A DNA stretch of 13,458 bases from Bacteroidales bacterium UBA755 (lineage in GTDB: Bacteria; Bacteroidota; Bacteroidia; Bacteroidales; UBA932): assembly GCA_002297815.1 (NCBI GenBank), contig DBKH01000002.1:78987-92444 (forward strand). Direction: 5' to 3'. Below, in pieces: positions 1-6,962 of this stretch. Made by a program: the position numbers and the translations under genes. The first letter of the stretch is position 1, and the number at the start of each line of letters is the position of its first letter. The notes under the pieces are model-generated. The model saw only the letters and a list, made by a program, of their open reading frames with translations. It was not told the DNA's origin and ran no database searches.

Positions 1-1005
1 GGAGAACAGTACAACTTCGCCGGCCAGCTGAACATCGGCTACAGGATAGACTCACATTGGAGCGTTTCTGTCGGAGCCCGTCTGAACTACATCTCCAACT
101 ACTACGTCGGGAGTCTTCAGAACATCAAACTTCAGTATGCCGGTCAGATGCTTCCTGCCGCAAACGTGCTCGGAGCTGCTGTCTCGGTGATGTCCGGAGG
201 CTTGATTCCGACCGAGACCGCAGTAGGAATGGTAGGCGGCCTTGTCAGCGACAAGAACCTTGACTCGCATCAGAAGGATATCGCATGGACCCCTGTCCTT
301 TCTGTGAACTACAAGACCGGCAAGTTCAACTTCTCGGCTCGATACGAGTTCAACACGAAGGTCCGCCTGAAGAACGACACGAAGGCCAACACTACGGGAA
401 TATCCCAGTTCGACGACGGCAAGGAGGTCGCTGCTGACATCCCGGGCAACATCAATCTCGGTGCTGAATATTCCATCAAGCCGAATTTCCGCATCTCTCT
501 CGGTGCCAACTACTATTTCGACAAGCAGTCAAAACAGTACAACAGCGAGACGGATCTGAACGACAAGCAGAATTATCTTAAACACAACTCTTTCGAGATC
601 CTCGGTGGCCTTGAGTACGATTTGAGTAAGGTGGTGACCCTCAGCATCGGGGCCAACAGCAGCACCTTCGGATTCGGCAATGACGCCAAGTACATCTCCG
701 ATCTGAGCTACACCACCAGCTCAATCTCCGGAGGTATGGGCGCAAGAATCAATGCCACCCCTAAAATCGCCATTGATTTAGGAATATACAAGACTTTCTT
801 CATGCACTTCACCAAGGAGCAGGCCGACTACGGTGGAAACGGAGCGTTGATCGCTGCGAAACTCGCCCCTGTCCTCGGCCAGCTTGCCCCCTCAGTTCCC
901 GGCCTTGCCGAGAAGCTCGACATCAAGAATCTCCAGATCCCCGGTCAAGATGACTTTTACCGCACCAGCATCGTCGCTGGCATCGGCCTGACCTTCAAGT
1001 TCTAG
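1..1005 (+). CDS. OmpP1/FadL-family outer membrane beta-barrel protein, 3' part
   Basis: The frame is open from the first base, so the 5' end lies outside the window; 334 residues are visible before the TAG at 1003-1005. The protein has alternating amphipathic beta strands separated by polar loops, for example the segment around NINLGAEYSIKPNFRISLGA and the last strand GIGLTFKF. The terminal Phe is the usual sorting signal of outer-membrane barrels handled by the BAM complex. The spacing of strands and the IPGNINLGAEY-type segment recall the OmpP1/FadL/TodX family, which moves hydrophobic molecules such as long-chain fatty acids across the outer membrane; this family call is by recognition, not by a search. 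Substrate cannot be inferred. A strong hairpin follows 42 bases after the stop. An internal ATG at 148 is not a start, because barrel-like sequence continues upstream of it without interruption. Confidence 0.75.
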   Translation, partial: GEQYNFAGQLNIGYRIDSHWSVSVGARLNYISNYYVGSLQNIKLQYAGQMLPAANVLGAAVSVMSGGLIPTETAVGMVGGLVSDKNLDSHQKDIAWTPVLSVNYKTGKFNFSARYEFNTKVRLKNDTKANTTGISQFDDGKEVAADIPGNINLGAEYSIKPNFRISLGANYYFDKQSKQYNSETDLNDKQNYLKHNSFEILGGLEYDLSKVVTLSIGANSSTFGFGNDAKYISDLSYTTSSISGGMGARINATPKIAIDLGIYKTFFMHFTKEQADYGGNGALIAAKLAPVLGQLAPSVPGLAEKLDIKNLQIPGQDDFYRTSIVAGIGLTFKF

Positions 1006-1047
1006 GAAAGAACGCGGAACTTGACTAATTATAAAAGATCCTACTTA

Positions 1048-1085
1048 AAAATAGCTGAATAATTTGTGGATTATTCAGCTATTTT
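1048..1085 (+). terminator. Intrinsic terminator after the FadL-like gene
   Basis: A perfect 15-bp inverted repeat (AAAATAGCTGAATAA with its complement) encloses an 8-nt loop. The right arm ends in four T residues and the left arm starts with four A residues, so it could stop transcription in both directions. It begins 42 bases after the stop codon of the barrel gene. Confidence 0.8.
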
Positions 1086-1094
1086 GTATCTTGC
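1063..1094 (+). promoter_or_regulatory. Candidate promoter for the 43-residue peptide gene
   Basis: TTTG at 1063-1066, a 20-bp spacer, then TATCTTGC at 1087-1094 resembles the Bacteroidota promoter (TTTG, 19-21 bp, TAnnTTTG), with an imperfect second box. It overlaps the terminator hairpin, an economical arrangement but also a reason for caution. If used, it gives a leader of roughly 190 bases that contains the palindrome and hairpin described below. Confidence 0.3.
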
Positions 1095-1164
1095 ACTCGA
1101 AAAGGGAACTGTTATGTCTGTACCATTTAAGTTAGAATTGCGTGGACTCTCCTTAATATATTTA

Positions 1165-1173
1165 GGGGGGGGG
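1165..1173. repeat. Nine-G homopolymer tract
   Basis: Nine consecutive G residues lie in an otherwise AT-rich intergenic stretch. Such tracts slip during replication and can tune promoters or leaders; they are also prone to sequencing error. No coding frame crosses it. Confidence 0.9.
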
Positions 1174-1193
1174 TAATAATGGTATAAAATATT

Positions 1194-1211
1194 CATAAAT
1201 AGCTATTTATG
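1194..1211. repeat. Perfect 18-bp palindrome
   Basis: CATAAATAGCTATTTATG is identical to its reverse complement and has no loop, as expected of a binding site for a dimeric DNA-binding protein. It lies 76 bases upstream of the small peptide gene and immediately before a hairpin. No regulator gene is visible in the window. Confidence 0.6.
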
Positions 1212-1212
1212 T

Positions 1213-1247
1213 CTCCGTATGGGAAAGTTCTTCCCGTACGGGGATTT
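1213..1247 (+). terminator. Hairpin with short T run in the small-peptide leader (attenuator or terminator)
   Basis: CTCCGTATGGGAA pairs with TTCCCGTACGGGG (two G-T wobbles) around a 5-nt AGTTC loop, and the stem is followed by ATTTT. The shape is that of an intrinsic terminator. It lies 41 bases before the ATG of the small peptide gene and after the candidate promoter, so it may act as an attenuator. It could also end a short upstream RNA. Confidence 0.55.
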
Positions 1248-1287
1248 TCGTATATGTACAACTTAAATCTTAAAAATCAAAAAGATC

Positions 1288-1419
1288 ATGGAAATGAGAA
1301 AACGGTACTCTGAGCCTCTTCTTGAGGTTGTGAACATCTTCCCTGAGGAAGCGATGTTAGCCACTCCTAGCAAGACATCGAATGATGGCAATGATGATGA
1401 TAACCCAATTACTATTTAG
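1288..1419 (+). CDS. 43-residue orphan peptide, Bacteroidales small-peptide type
   Basis: An ATG at 1288 opens a 43-codon frame ending in TAG at 1417-1419. A second ATG at 1294 (giving MRKRYSEP) is an alternative start. The upstream bases are A-rich, typical of Bacteroidota translation starts. The peptide has a basic N-terminus (MRKRY), a central SEPLLEVVNIFPEE segment, the sequence MLATPS, and an acidic Asn/Asp-rich tail ending NPITI. The layout Y-x-x-P-x-x-E-V followed by a short LAxS-like site resembles many short unannotated Bacteroidales peptides; I recall the pattern but do not know a function. A leader/core division, as in modified or processed peptides, is speculative, since no modifying enzyme or exporter is adjacent. 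It has its own leader region and a downstream hairpin, which argues for a real transcript. Confidence 0.6.
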   Translation: MEMRKRYSEPLLEVVNIFPEEAMLATPSKTSNDGNDDDNPITI

Positions 1420-1475
1420 GACGCTTAAAGAAGAAAGATTGTCTTGTGGATGCTAATTTGCCGCGATGCAATTAG

Positions 1476-1524
1476 TTAAACAAGCCCTCTCCCCACGTTT
1501 TAAGTCAGGAGTGGGCTTGTTTAA
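1476..1524. terminator. Bidirectional terminator between convergent genes
   Basis: A perfect 12-bp stem, TTAAACAAGCCC with its complement, continues inward after one mismatch with CTCC/GGAG. It lies 56 bases after the small peptide gene and 36 bases after the stop of the minus-strand M64 gene. The AAA/TTT-rich ends suit termination from either side. Confidence 0.75.
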
Positions 1525-1560
1525 GTTGTCCATTAGTTGGGAGTTAGCCTCCACGGCCTT

Positions 1561-2817
1561 TTATTCCTCCTCGGTGTAGAATCGGATGATGCGCTCGATG
1601 GCGCGCTGGCAGACCGGGCAGAAGGCTTCAGCGGTGTTGGTTCTCATGCGGCAATCCTCACATGGTCTCCAGACACCTTTTGTCTGGTAGCCACCACCTT
1701 CGACAAGGCCGACTACTCCTTGCTCGTAGAGATCTTTCCATTTGCTCTCGAAATTTGCCTTTGTGGTGATGTTCTGCTCCCATGGCTCGATGTCTGGGTA
1801 GTAATATTCAACGTACTGGTCATCGTAGGCGTATTCATCGGTCAGACCACCGAAGCTGTGGCCGAACTCGTGAACTACCACTGGACCGAAGAGTTTGTGG
1901 TGGGCCGTTGTGAGAGTGTAGGAATTGTAGATGCCTCCGCCACCGTAAGTGTCAGTGTTAGCGAGGACTATGATGTGCTCGTAAGGGATTCCGGCAAGCG
2001 CGTCGTGCATCTTGAACAGGTGCAGGGTGGTGAGGTAGCGGTCGGAATAGAACGTGTCGAAGTGCGAGTCCACCGCAGTCTTTTTCCAAAGCCCTTCGCG
2101 CGGCACGCTCACTCCGCTGTCCTGCGATGGTGAGGCAACAGCCACGATGTTGAACCGGTCACTCATTGATTTGAACGGCTCGTGCCTCAGAAGATTCTCC
2201 ACGGTACTCTCAGCATCCTTGAAGAATATGTCCATCTCGTTCTCGGTGTAGCCTTCCGCTAGGATCGCGATGTCGATCTTTTCCTTGGGGGCTCCACTGT
2301 CTAGCAGCTTTTTCACCTGCGGCTTTCCATCGATAGGTCTGATTAGAATGTCTTTTGGGTCAACTGGATGCGTAAGTTTCGCTGCTACATTCTCGTGGAA
2401 ATCATAGAGTTGCACAGTGATTTCAGCCTGAGAAGCAGGCATCGGAACAAGGAACACATTCTCGAAACTTTTGCGAACTCTCGTGGCCTCTTCTGTGGCC
2501 TGCCATTCCTGGAACAGTGTGCAGAACGACATCCTGAAAAGCGTGTCCCCCGTGGCCTTGTCCGTCATCGTAAGCTGCCCGTTGCCTCGAAGAGGAACCT
2601 CTTTCAGATTGGTACGCCTTCCATACCATCCATCTAGGCTAAGTAACTCAGCTACAGCAATGTCGCAATCCTTATCCGATCCACTGAATATGTAGTCGAT
2701 CCTCAAAGTCTTGTCCAAAAGCCTCCCATGAGAGAACGTCTCTGCGCAAATTCCCGACATCAATCCCGGCAGCAGCACTGCTAGAATTGTCAGATAATAT
2801 CTTTTCATTAGCATCAT
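1561..2817 (-). CDS. Exported M64-family zinc metallopeptidase
   Basis: A 418-residue protein. An N-terminal signal peptide is clear (KRYYLTILAVLLPGLMSG, probable cut near residue 25), so the enzyme acts in the periplasm, at the surface or outside the cell. Residues 316-328 read HEFGHSFGGLTDE: His316, Glu317 and His320 form the HExxH zinc/catalytic motif and Asp327 fits as third ligand, the arrangement of peptidase family M64 (IgA-protease-like, PF09471). Residues 26-165 match the usual position of the M64 N-terminal beta domain. The C-terminus has two Cys pairs, C386/C389 and C400/C403 (FCPVCQRAI), which could form disulfides or bind metal. M64 is named for a clostridial IgA peptidase, but most Bacteroidota members have no known substrate, so IgA cleavage should not be assumed. 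An ATG at 2808 (MKRYYL) is an equally plausible start. The upstream lipoprotein gene is 57 bases away on the same strand. Confidence 0.88.
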   Translation of the reverse strand: MMLMKRYYLTILAVLLPGLMSGICAETFSHGRLLDKTLRIDYIFSGSDKDCDIAVAELLSLDGWYGRRTNLKEVPLRGNGQLTMTDKATGDTLFRMSFCTLFQEWQATEEATRVRKSFENVFLVPMPASQAEITVQLYDFHENVAAKLTHPVDPKDILIRPIDGKPQVKKLLDSGAPKEKIDIAILAEGYTENEMDIFFKDAESTVENLLRHEPFKSMSDRFNIVAVASPSQDSGVSVPREGLWKKTAVDSHFDTFYSDRYLTTLHLFKMHDALAGIPYEHIIVLANTDTYGGGGIYNSYTLTTAHHKLFGPVVVHEFGHSFGGLTDEYAYDDQYVEYYYPDIEPWEQNITTKANFESKWKDLYEQGVVGLVEGGGYQTKGVWRPCEDCRMRTNTAEAFCPVCQRAIERIIRFYTEEE

Positions 2818-2874
2818 GTAAATTAGTGATGCTTCGAATTTAAGAATATTTCTGAATGTTCGGAAATATATTCA

Positions 2875-3792
2875 TTAAATTTTGAAATATACAGTCTCCT
2901 CGAAGACGTTGTGAGACATCACATTCATTGTCAGACCGTAGAAGATACCATCTTTCCTTTCAATGTGATAGACCTCATCGTAGATAAAGTCAGGGTGCTC
3001 AGTTCTATACTTCTCATAGCCAATCCTTACGCTTTCCGGCAGTTCAATGTCGTTGTCCAACCTATAGGACGTTTCACTCCAGATTTGATCCTTGTTTGAT
3101 TGACGGAAACGGACTTTTTTTTGGATCCCTTTGTCATTGATGTAGAGGACATTGTCTCCTGCATCGTTATAGGCTGCGAGTAATTCCGCTTCTGGATACC
3201 TATGATTGACGTAGGACACGCAGTCGTTCATGTTGTACCACCAAATAGATGGATTGACATTGCTGTTCAGCACATCTATCAGTTCACCTTTCTCATCTAT
3301 GAGAAGGTGGAAGTAAAAGTGCTCAATTGTGATTTCATTATTGGAATATGGCGCGGTAAATTCAAATTCGTAAAACTTGTTGTCAAATCCGTTTCGGCTT
3401 ACTTCTATCACATAAGCATCATCTATTTGATAGTCTTCATTGTCAATCCCGGCACGTATGTAAGCTCTGGCAACATTTTGTGGCAACTGATCCAAAAATG
3501 CAAAGTTGTCCTTTTCGTAATTCTTCTGGGTGAACACCCATTCGAATCCTTGATAGATAGCTGTACATGGTAGCCCATCGGAGTCAATGAAGCTAATACG
3601 TGTGGAGTTGTCGTAGTAGGTTAAAGCTTCCGTAACATCTACATCCTTGGAATATCTCTGATAGAAATCTGACTTGATGAAGTCAGAAACTTTACCTGAT
3701 TCAAATTCGTCCATCGGCTCGTAATCACTGCATCCCACTGCGAAGAGAATCCCGATAACAGTCCATAAGGAAAGGATTATTCTTTTGTACAT
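2875..3792 (-). CDS. Probable lipoprotein with PepSY-like repeats, function unknown
   Basis: I choose the ATG at 3792, giving 305 residues starting MYKRIILSLW. A TTG 33 bases upstream would extend the frame into repeated DNA and spoil the signal peptide. The N-terminus is a lipoprotein signal: basic start, hydrophobic core, then AVGC followed by SDYEPMDEFE, so it is probably lipid-anchored and faces the periplasm or outer membrane. The mature part contains about three loosely similar units of an alpha helix followed by a beta hairpin, including FLDQLPQNVARAYI, CVSYVNHRYPEAEL and LPESVRIGYEKYRTEHPDF. This recalls the PepSY-like/BLIP-like (PF11396) folds common in exported Bacteroidota proteins, although similarity is weak. 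No catalytic motif is visible. Two 17-bp direct repeats sit just upstream. It is followed by the M64 peptidase gene and might be co-transcribed with it; a role as partner or inhibitor of that peptidase is only a guess from position. Confidence 0.65.
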   Translation of the reverse strand: MYKRIILSLWTVIGILFAVGCSDYEPMDEFESGKVSDFIKSDFYQRYSKDVDVTEALTYYDNSTRISFIDSDGLPCTAIYQGFEWVFTQKNYEKDNFAFLDQLPQNVARAYIRAGIDNEDYQIDDAYVIEVSRNGFDNKFYEFEFTAPYSNNEITIEHFYFHLLIDEKGELIDVLNSNVNPSIWWYNMNDCVSYVNHRYPEAELLAAYNDAGDNVLYINDKGIQKKVRFRQSNKDQIWSETSYRLDNDIELPESVRIGYEKYRTEHPDFIYDEVYHIERKDGIFYGLTMNVMSHNVFEETVYFKI

Positions 3793-3795
3793 TGT

Positions 3796-3834
3796 TACAA
3801 CAAATTTTGCGTAAATGTACAACAAATTTTGCGT
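3796..3834. repeat. Two 17-bp direct repeats, 22-bp period, upstream of the lipoprotein gene
   Basis: TACAACAAATTTTGCGT occurs at 3796-3812 and again, identical, at 3818-3834. The 22-bp period is about two helical turns, which would put two bound proteins on the same DNA face. The copies lie 4 to 42 bases upstream of the chosen ATG, so they are well placed as an operator or as part of the leader. No clear TAnnTTTG box is visible around them. Confidence 0.75.
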
Positions 3835-3878
3835 TTATTGTATAGTTTTTCCGAATCGTAACCTATAAGAATAAGGAC

Positions 3879-4268
3879 TCACCAACCGAAGATGTTGCGG
3901 GCAATCCACCATGCTATGACGAGAATGCCAATTGTAATGATGGCCGGGACGCTGTTGAGAACGTTATAAAATTTTGGGAATCTGGATTTTAGGGGAATAG
4001 AAACCAGCAAAGCGATGATGTAGGGAATGGAGAGGACAAGAAAGGCGTTGGCCTCAAAGGCTTTTCTTAGATCGAGATTCAGGAGACTATGGATGACGCG
4101 CTGACTGCCGCAGCCTGGGCATTGAAAGCCAGTGAGTTGAAGGAATATGCATTTGGGGAACAAAGCACTGCTCTCTGGGTTAAAGCGTGAATAAACATAA
4201 ATCAATCCTGCACACACCGCAATGAGCAGGGTGTACAGGATTAGTTTCCTTGAGGAGTCTTTGCCCAT
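3879..4268 (-). CDS. DUF2752 small membrane protein
   Basis: The ATG at 4268 gives 129 residues; a TTG two codons upstream is less likely. The protein has hydrophobic segments at about 9-26, 72-92 and 105-124, so three membrane spans are expected. Residues 47-57 read GFQCPGCGSQR, with Cys50 and Cys53, the CPGCG-x-x-R signature of DUF2752 (PF10825). It is followed by the usual amphipathic stretch (SLLNLDLRKAFEANAF). The biochemical role of the family is unknown; the paired Cys suggests metal binding or thiol chemistry. It is the last gene of a three-gene run, starting 33 bases after the stop of the CD225-like gene, and its neighbours also carry Cys-pair motifs. Confidence 0.85.
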   Translation of the reverse strand: MGKDSSRKLILYTLLIAVCAGLIYVYSRFNPESSALFPKCIFLQLTGFQCPGCGSQRVIHSLLNLDLRKAFEANAFLVLSIPYIIALLVSIPLKSRFPKFYNVLNSVPAIITIGILVIAWWIARNIFGW

Positions 4269-4301
4269 TGTCAAGATGAGGCAACCTATTATTGGGGCTT
4301 T

Positions 4302-5009
4302 CTAAAAGTCTGCGAACATCGCTCCTGCAGCCAAGCTTCCTAAGGCGGCACCGCTGACTATCAAGAATACGATGTAGGCGATGTAAACAAGAAGACCGCA
4401 GCAAAGACCGACTATGCTCCATGTTTTAGCCTGCTTACTAGCCAATTCGGCTCCAACGTAGTCTCCACTGATAAACGCCTTGGAGACGTTGCTGGCTTTC
4501 ACGATGCCTACAATTCCGAATGGGAGGCAGCAGAAAATAGTCACAAGGATAGCGAACACCAAGTAGGTGTTGGGACATGTGTTCGGATTCTGCATTTGGC
4601 CGTAACTTTGAGATTGACCATCATATTGCTGGCCCTGACCGTAGCCTCCGGCTTGATTGTAGCTTTGTGATTGGTTGTTGTAGTAGCCCTGAGCCTGACC
4701 GTACTGAGGCTGGCCGTACTGCTGCTGTTGTCCGTACTGTGCCTGACCATACTGCTGGGATTGACCGTACTGTTGTGATTGGCCGTATTGCTGTGCCTGA
4801 CCGTACTGTTGTGATTGGTTTTGAGTTAATTGGCATCCACAGTAAGGACAAAAAGAGGCTTCGTCAGAAACTGGATTTTTGCATTTGGGACAATAATTCA
4901 TGACTTGATGGGGTTTGAATATACAGTAAAATATTAAGCAGATTATTCCTATGATGGCTAAGATTATGATGATCTGCCAAGGTCCGATGACTCCAAGCAT
5001 TCTTGTCAT
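4302..5009 (-). CDS. Zinc-ribbon, Gln/Tyr/Gly-repeat, CD225 (dispanin)-like membrane protein
   Basis: A 235-residue protein with four parts. Residues 11-32 form a membrane span (GPWQIIIILAIIGI). Residues 37-60 form a short zinc ribbon (C40/C43 and C54/C57). Residues 63-140 are a low-complexity linker, including hexapeptide repeats of the form SQQYGQ/AQQYGQ. Residues 143-235 hold two further spans with the pattern PNTYLVFAILVTIFCCLPFG and ASNVSKAFISGDYVGA, which closely matches the CD225/dispanin domain (PF04505). Bacterial members are uncharacterised; eukaryotic relatives (IFITMs) alter membrane fusion and rigidity. The ATG at 5009 is preferred because it leaves only 17 bases after the preceding gene and retains the first span; an ATG at 4901 (MNYCPKC) would give a soluble N-terminal zinc ribbon and cannot be excluded. 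It belongs to the operon with the TM2 and DUF2752 genes. Confidence 0.8.
   Translation of the reverse strand: MTRMLGVIGPWQIIIILAIIGIICLIFYCIFKPHQVMNYCPKCKNPVSDEASFCPYCGCQLTQNQSQQYGQAQQYGQSQQYGQSQQYGQAQYGQQQQYGQPQYGQAQGYYNNQSQSYNQAGGYGQGQQYDGQSQSYGQMQNPNTCPNTYLVFAILVTIFCCLPFGIVGIVKASNVSKAFISGDYVGAELASKQAKTWSIVGLCCGLLVYIAYIVFLIVSGAALGSLAAGAMFADF
4695..4814 (-). repeat. Coding tandem repeat (SQQYGQ-type units)
   Basis: Residues 66-105 of the CD225-like protein are units of five or six residues, [S/A/Q/P]QQYGQ or shortened AQYGQ, encoded by 15- and 18-base DNA units. Four consecutive hexapeptides (residues 66-89) are nearly identical. In-frame expansion and contraction by slippage is expected, so length may vary among strains. 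Confidence 0.85.
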
Positions 5010-5026
5010 AATCTAATCCGCTGCGG

Positions 5027-5353
5027 TTATTTCAAATGCTGGCCGTCACCATCAACGTAGGAGTTGCAGACAATCATGATCAAATCAATCAGAACCCAGA
5101 TACCGCAGCCGCCAAGGGTAAGGAGCATAATTATACCGGTGACTGTGTTGCCAGTGTAGAACCTATGGATGCCCCAAGCTCCCACAAAAATGCATAGGAG
5201 CAAGGTGATTAGCCATCTGTTCTCTTTGTCTTGAACAGAACGGAAATTCGGATCAGGAGAGTAGTACTGCGTTTGCTGCAAAGGCAGTCCGCAATTAGGG
5301 CAGTGGGTGGATCCGGGCTGGATTCTCATACCACAATTTGGACAAAAATTCAT
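5027..5353 (-). CDS. Zinc-ribbon TM2-domain membrane protein
   Basis: A 108-residue protein starting MNFCPNCG. C4/C7 and C18/C21 form a short N-terminal zinc ribbon. After a linker rich in polar residues, residues 46-97 form a TM2 domain (PF05154): two spans separated by a tight turn with the signature VGAWGIHRFYTGNTVTG and the second span LTLGGCGIWVLIDLIMI. The family is widespread and lacks a firm function in bacteria. The ATG at 5353 is the natural start, because the Cys pair follows at once, as in related proteins. It is the first gene of the TM2/CD225/DUF2752 operon, with a matching promoter 63-94 bases upstream. Confidence 0.88.
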   Translation of the reverse strand: MNFCPNCGMRIQPGSTHCPNCGLPLQQTQYYSPDPNFRSVQDKENRWLITLLLCIFVGAWGIHRFYTGNTVTGIIMLLTLGGCGIWVLIDLIMIVCNSYVDGDGQHLK

Positions 5354-5415
5354 TTTAGGAACAAAAGTTAAATTGGTTGATTATGTCAGAATAGTATCCT
5401 CTTTCTGGCTTCGGC

Positions 5416-5447
5416 CAAATATAGAAAGTTTCATTGAATAATGCAAG
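5416..5447 (-). promoter_or_regulatory. Promoter of the TM2/CD225/DUF2752 operon
   Basis: Read on the minus strand, CTTG at 5447-5444 is followed after exactly 20 bp by TATATTTG at 5423-5416. The second box matches the Bacteroidota consensus TAnnTTTG in full and the first matches TTTG at three of four positions. It predicts a transcript start near 5409, giving a leader of about 55 bases before the ATG at 5353. The small TGGC-TTCG-GCCA hairpin at 5406-5417 overlaps its end. Confidence 0.65.
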
Positions 5448-5486
5448 CGTTCAGCAAAATATTGAATATTAAAGCGAAGGATTTGT

Positions 5487-6953
5487 TCAATGTCTTTCAT
5501 GTACCGGCTCGCAAGTGAGATCAACACCCAGTTTTTTGAAGACTTTCTTGTCAATGTCACTCAACAGAACGGTGGAATGTACTTGGCAGCCTTTCAGAAG
5601 TGGAAGGGTGTCAAGAGCCTTGCGGCAATTCTCATCATCGGGACTTAGGACGGAAAGAGCAATCAGGACTTCGTCTGTGTGAAGGCGAGGATTGTTGCCG
5701 TGGAGATAGGTGACTTTCGTTTTTTGAATAGGCTCGATAAGCCTTCCGGGTATCAGTTTAACATCGCTTTCGATACCAGCGAGGTGCTTTGTGGCCTTTA
5801 AGAGTAGGGCAGCGCAAGGTCCGAGGAGGTCTGATGTCTCGGCACTGATGATTGTGCCATCTGACAATTCGATTGCAGCAGATGGATTCCCCGCAGTGGC
5901 CTCACGTTGTTTTGCTGCGACTGTGACGCGTCGATATTCAGTGGTTATGCGTGCCTGTTTGAGGAGGAGGGCGATTTTTCCGACCTCGCTCTCATTGTCC
6001 TCTCCGTCAGCCATTTGGTCGAGGGCGGAGAAGTACCTACGGATGATTTCATCGTTGGCGGCTTTGCAGCAGACATCGTCATCACTGATGCAGTACCCAA
6101 CCATATTCACACCCATGTCGGTAGGGGACTTGTACGGGTTTTCTCCGTAGATTCCTTCGAAGAGGGCGTTCAGCACCGGGAATATCTCGATGTCCCTGTT
6201 GTAGTTGATCGCAGTCTTGCCGTAGGCCTCCAGATGGAAAGGATCGATCATATTCACATCATTAAGGTCTGCCGTGGCGGCCTCGTAGGCTATGTTGACC
6301 GGATGCTTCAAAGGAAGGTTCCAGACGGGGAACGTTTCGAACTTGGCGTAGCCGGCCGCGATCCCTTTTTTGTGCTCGTGGTAGAGTTGGCTCAGGCAGA
6401 CAGCCATCTTTCCGCTGCCAGGTCCTGGAGCCGTCACGATGACAAGTGGGCGGGAGGTCTGGACATAGTCGTTTCTCCCGTAGCCCTCCTCGGAATCAAT
6501 CAGAGCCACGTTATTCGGATAGCCTTCTATCGTGTAGTGGTAGTAGGCCTTGATGCCCATTTTCTTGAGCTTAGCCTTGTACGCCTTTGCGCTGGACTGG
6601 CCGTTGAAGTGCGTGATCACAACGCTGCTGACAAGGAAGCCTCTGTTCTGAAATTCAGTGCGAAGGCGTAGGACGTCCATGTCGTAGGTAATGCCGTAGT
6701 CAGCTCGCATCTTGTTCTTCTCGATGTCGTTGGCGCTGATGACAATGACGATCTCCGCGCAGTCGCTGAGCTGCTGGAGCATACGGAGTTTGCTGTCCGG
6801 CTGGAATCCCGGCAGAACCCTGCTTGCGTGATAGTCGTCAAACAATTTGCCCCCAAGCTCAAGATAGAGCTTGTCTCCGAATTGGGCTATGCGTTCCTTG
6901 ATGTGTTCTGATTGTATCCGCAGATACTTCTCGTTGTCGAATCCGTACTTCAT
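5487..6953 (-). CDS. DUF1846 (UPF0371) protein
   Basis: The ATG at 6953 gives 488 residues starting MKYGFDNEKYLRIQSEHIKE, the normal N-terminus and length of the UPF0371/DUF1846 family (PF08903). A TTG at 6965 would add four residues but lies inside the predicted promoter, so it is rejected. Family landmarks include LYLELGGKLFDDYHASRVLPGF, the segment KMRADYGITYDMDVLRL, and a Gly-rich loop TAPGPGSGK (GPGSGK at 177-182) followed by CLSQLYHEH. The loop resembles a nucleotide-binding turn but is not a canonical Walker A, since the residue after Lys is Met. Family members have known structures but no established function that I can state. The gene stands alone between tRNA-Ser and the TM2 operon promoter. 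Confidence 0.9.
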   Translation of the reverse strand: MKYGFDNEKYLRIQSEHIKERIAQFGDKLYLELGGKLFDDYHASRVLPGFQPDSKLRMLQQLSDCAEIVIVISANDIEKNKMRADYGITYDMDVLRLRTEFQNRGFLVSSVVITHFNGQSSAKAYKAKLKKMGIKAYYHYTIEGYPNNVALIDSEEGYGRNDYVQTSRPLVIVTAPGPGSGKMAVCLSQLYHEHKKGIAAGYAKFETFPVWNLPLKHPVNIAYEAATADLNDVNMIDPFHLEAYGKTAINYNRDIEIFPVLNALFEGIYGENPYKSPTDMGVNMVGYCISDDDVCCKAANDEIIRRYFSALDQMADGEDNESEVGKIALLLKQARITTEYRRVTVAAKQREATAGNPSAAIELSDGTIISAETSDLLGPCAALLLKATKHLAGIESDVKLIPGRLIEPIQKTKVTYLHGNNPRLHTDEVLIALSVLSPDDENCRKALDTLPLLKGCQVHSTVLLSDIDKKVFKKLGVDLTCEPVHERH

Positions 6954-6962
6954 AACGGATAA

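Noticed and set aside
1537..2133. 198-codon open frame on the + strand
   Set aside because: It lies antisense to the M64 peptidase, whose motif and signal peptide are clear; its own translation resembles no family.
2840..2875. Terminator or promoter between the lipoprotein and M64 genes
   Set aside because: A weak GAATATTTC...GAAATAT inverted repeat and a TATATTTC box are present, but the stem is AT-rich and no -33 box fits; the evidence is too weak to annotate.
4695..4814. CRISPR-like array
   Set aside because: The repeats are short, contiguous and in frame, encoding Gln/Tyr hexapeptides, with no spacers.
4920..5009. TatA-like protein from the N-terminus GPWQIIIILAIIG
   Set aside because: The amphipathic helix of TatA is missing; a zinc ribbon and CD225-like domain follow instead.
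6408..6425. Walker A (P-loop ATPase) in the DUF1846 protein
   Set aside because: GPGSGK is followed by Met and the spacing to the first Gly does not fit the canonical motif; it is better seen as a family-specific Gly loop.
5907..6671. 254-codon open frame on the + strand
   Set aside because: It is antisense to the DUF1846 gene, which is conserved over the whole stretch and has a promoter.
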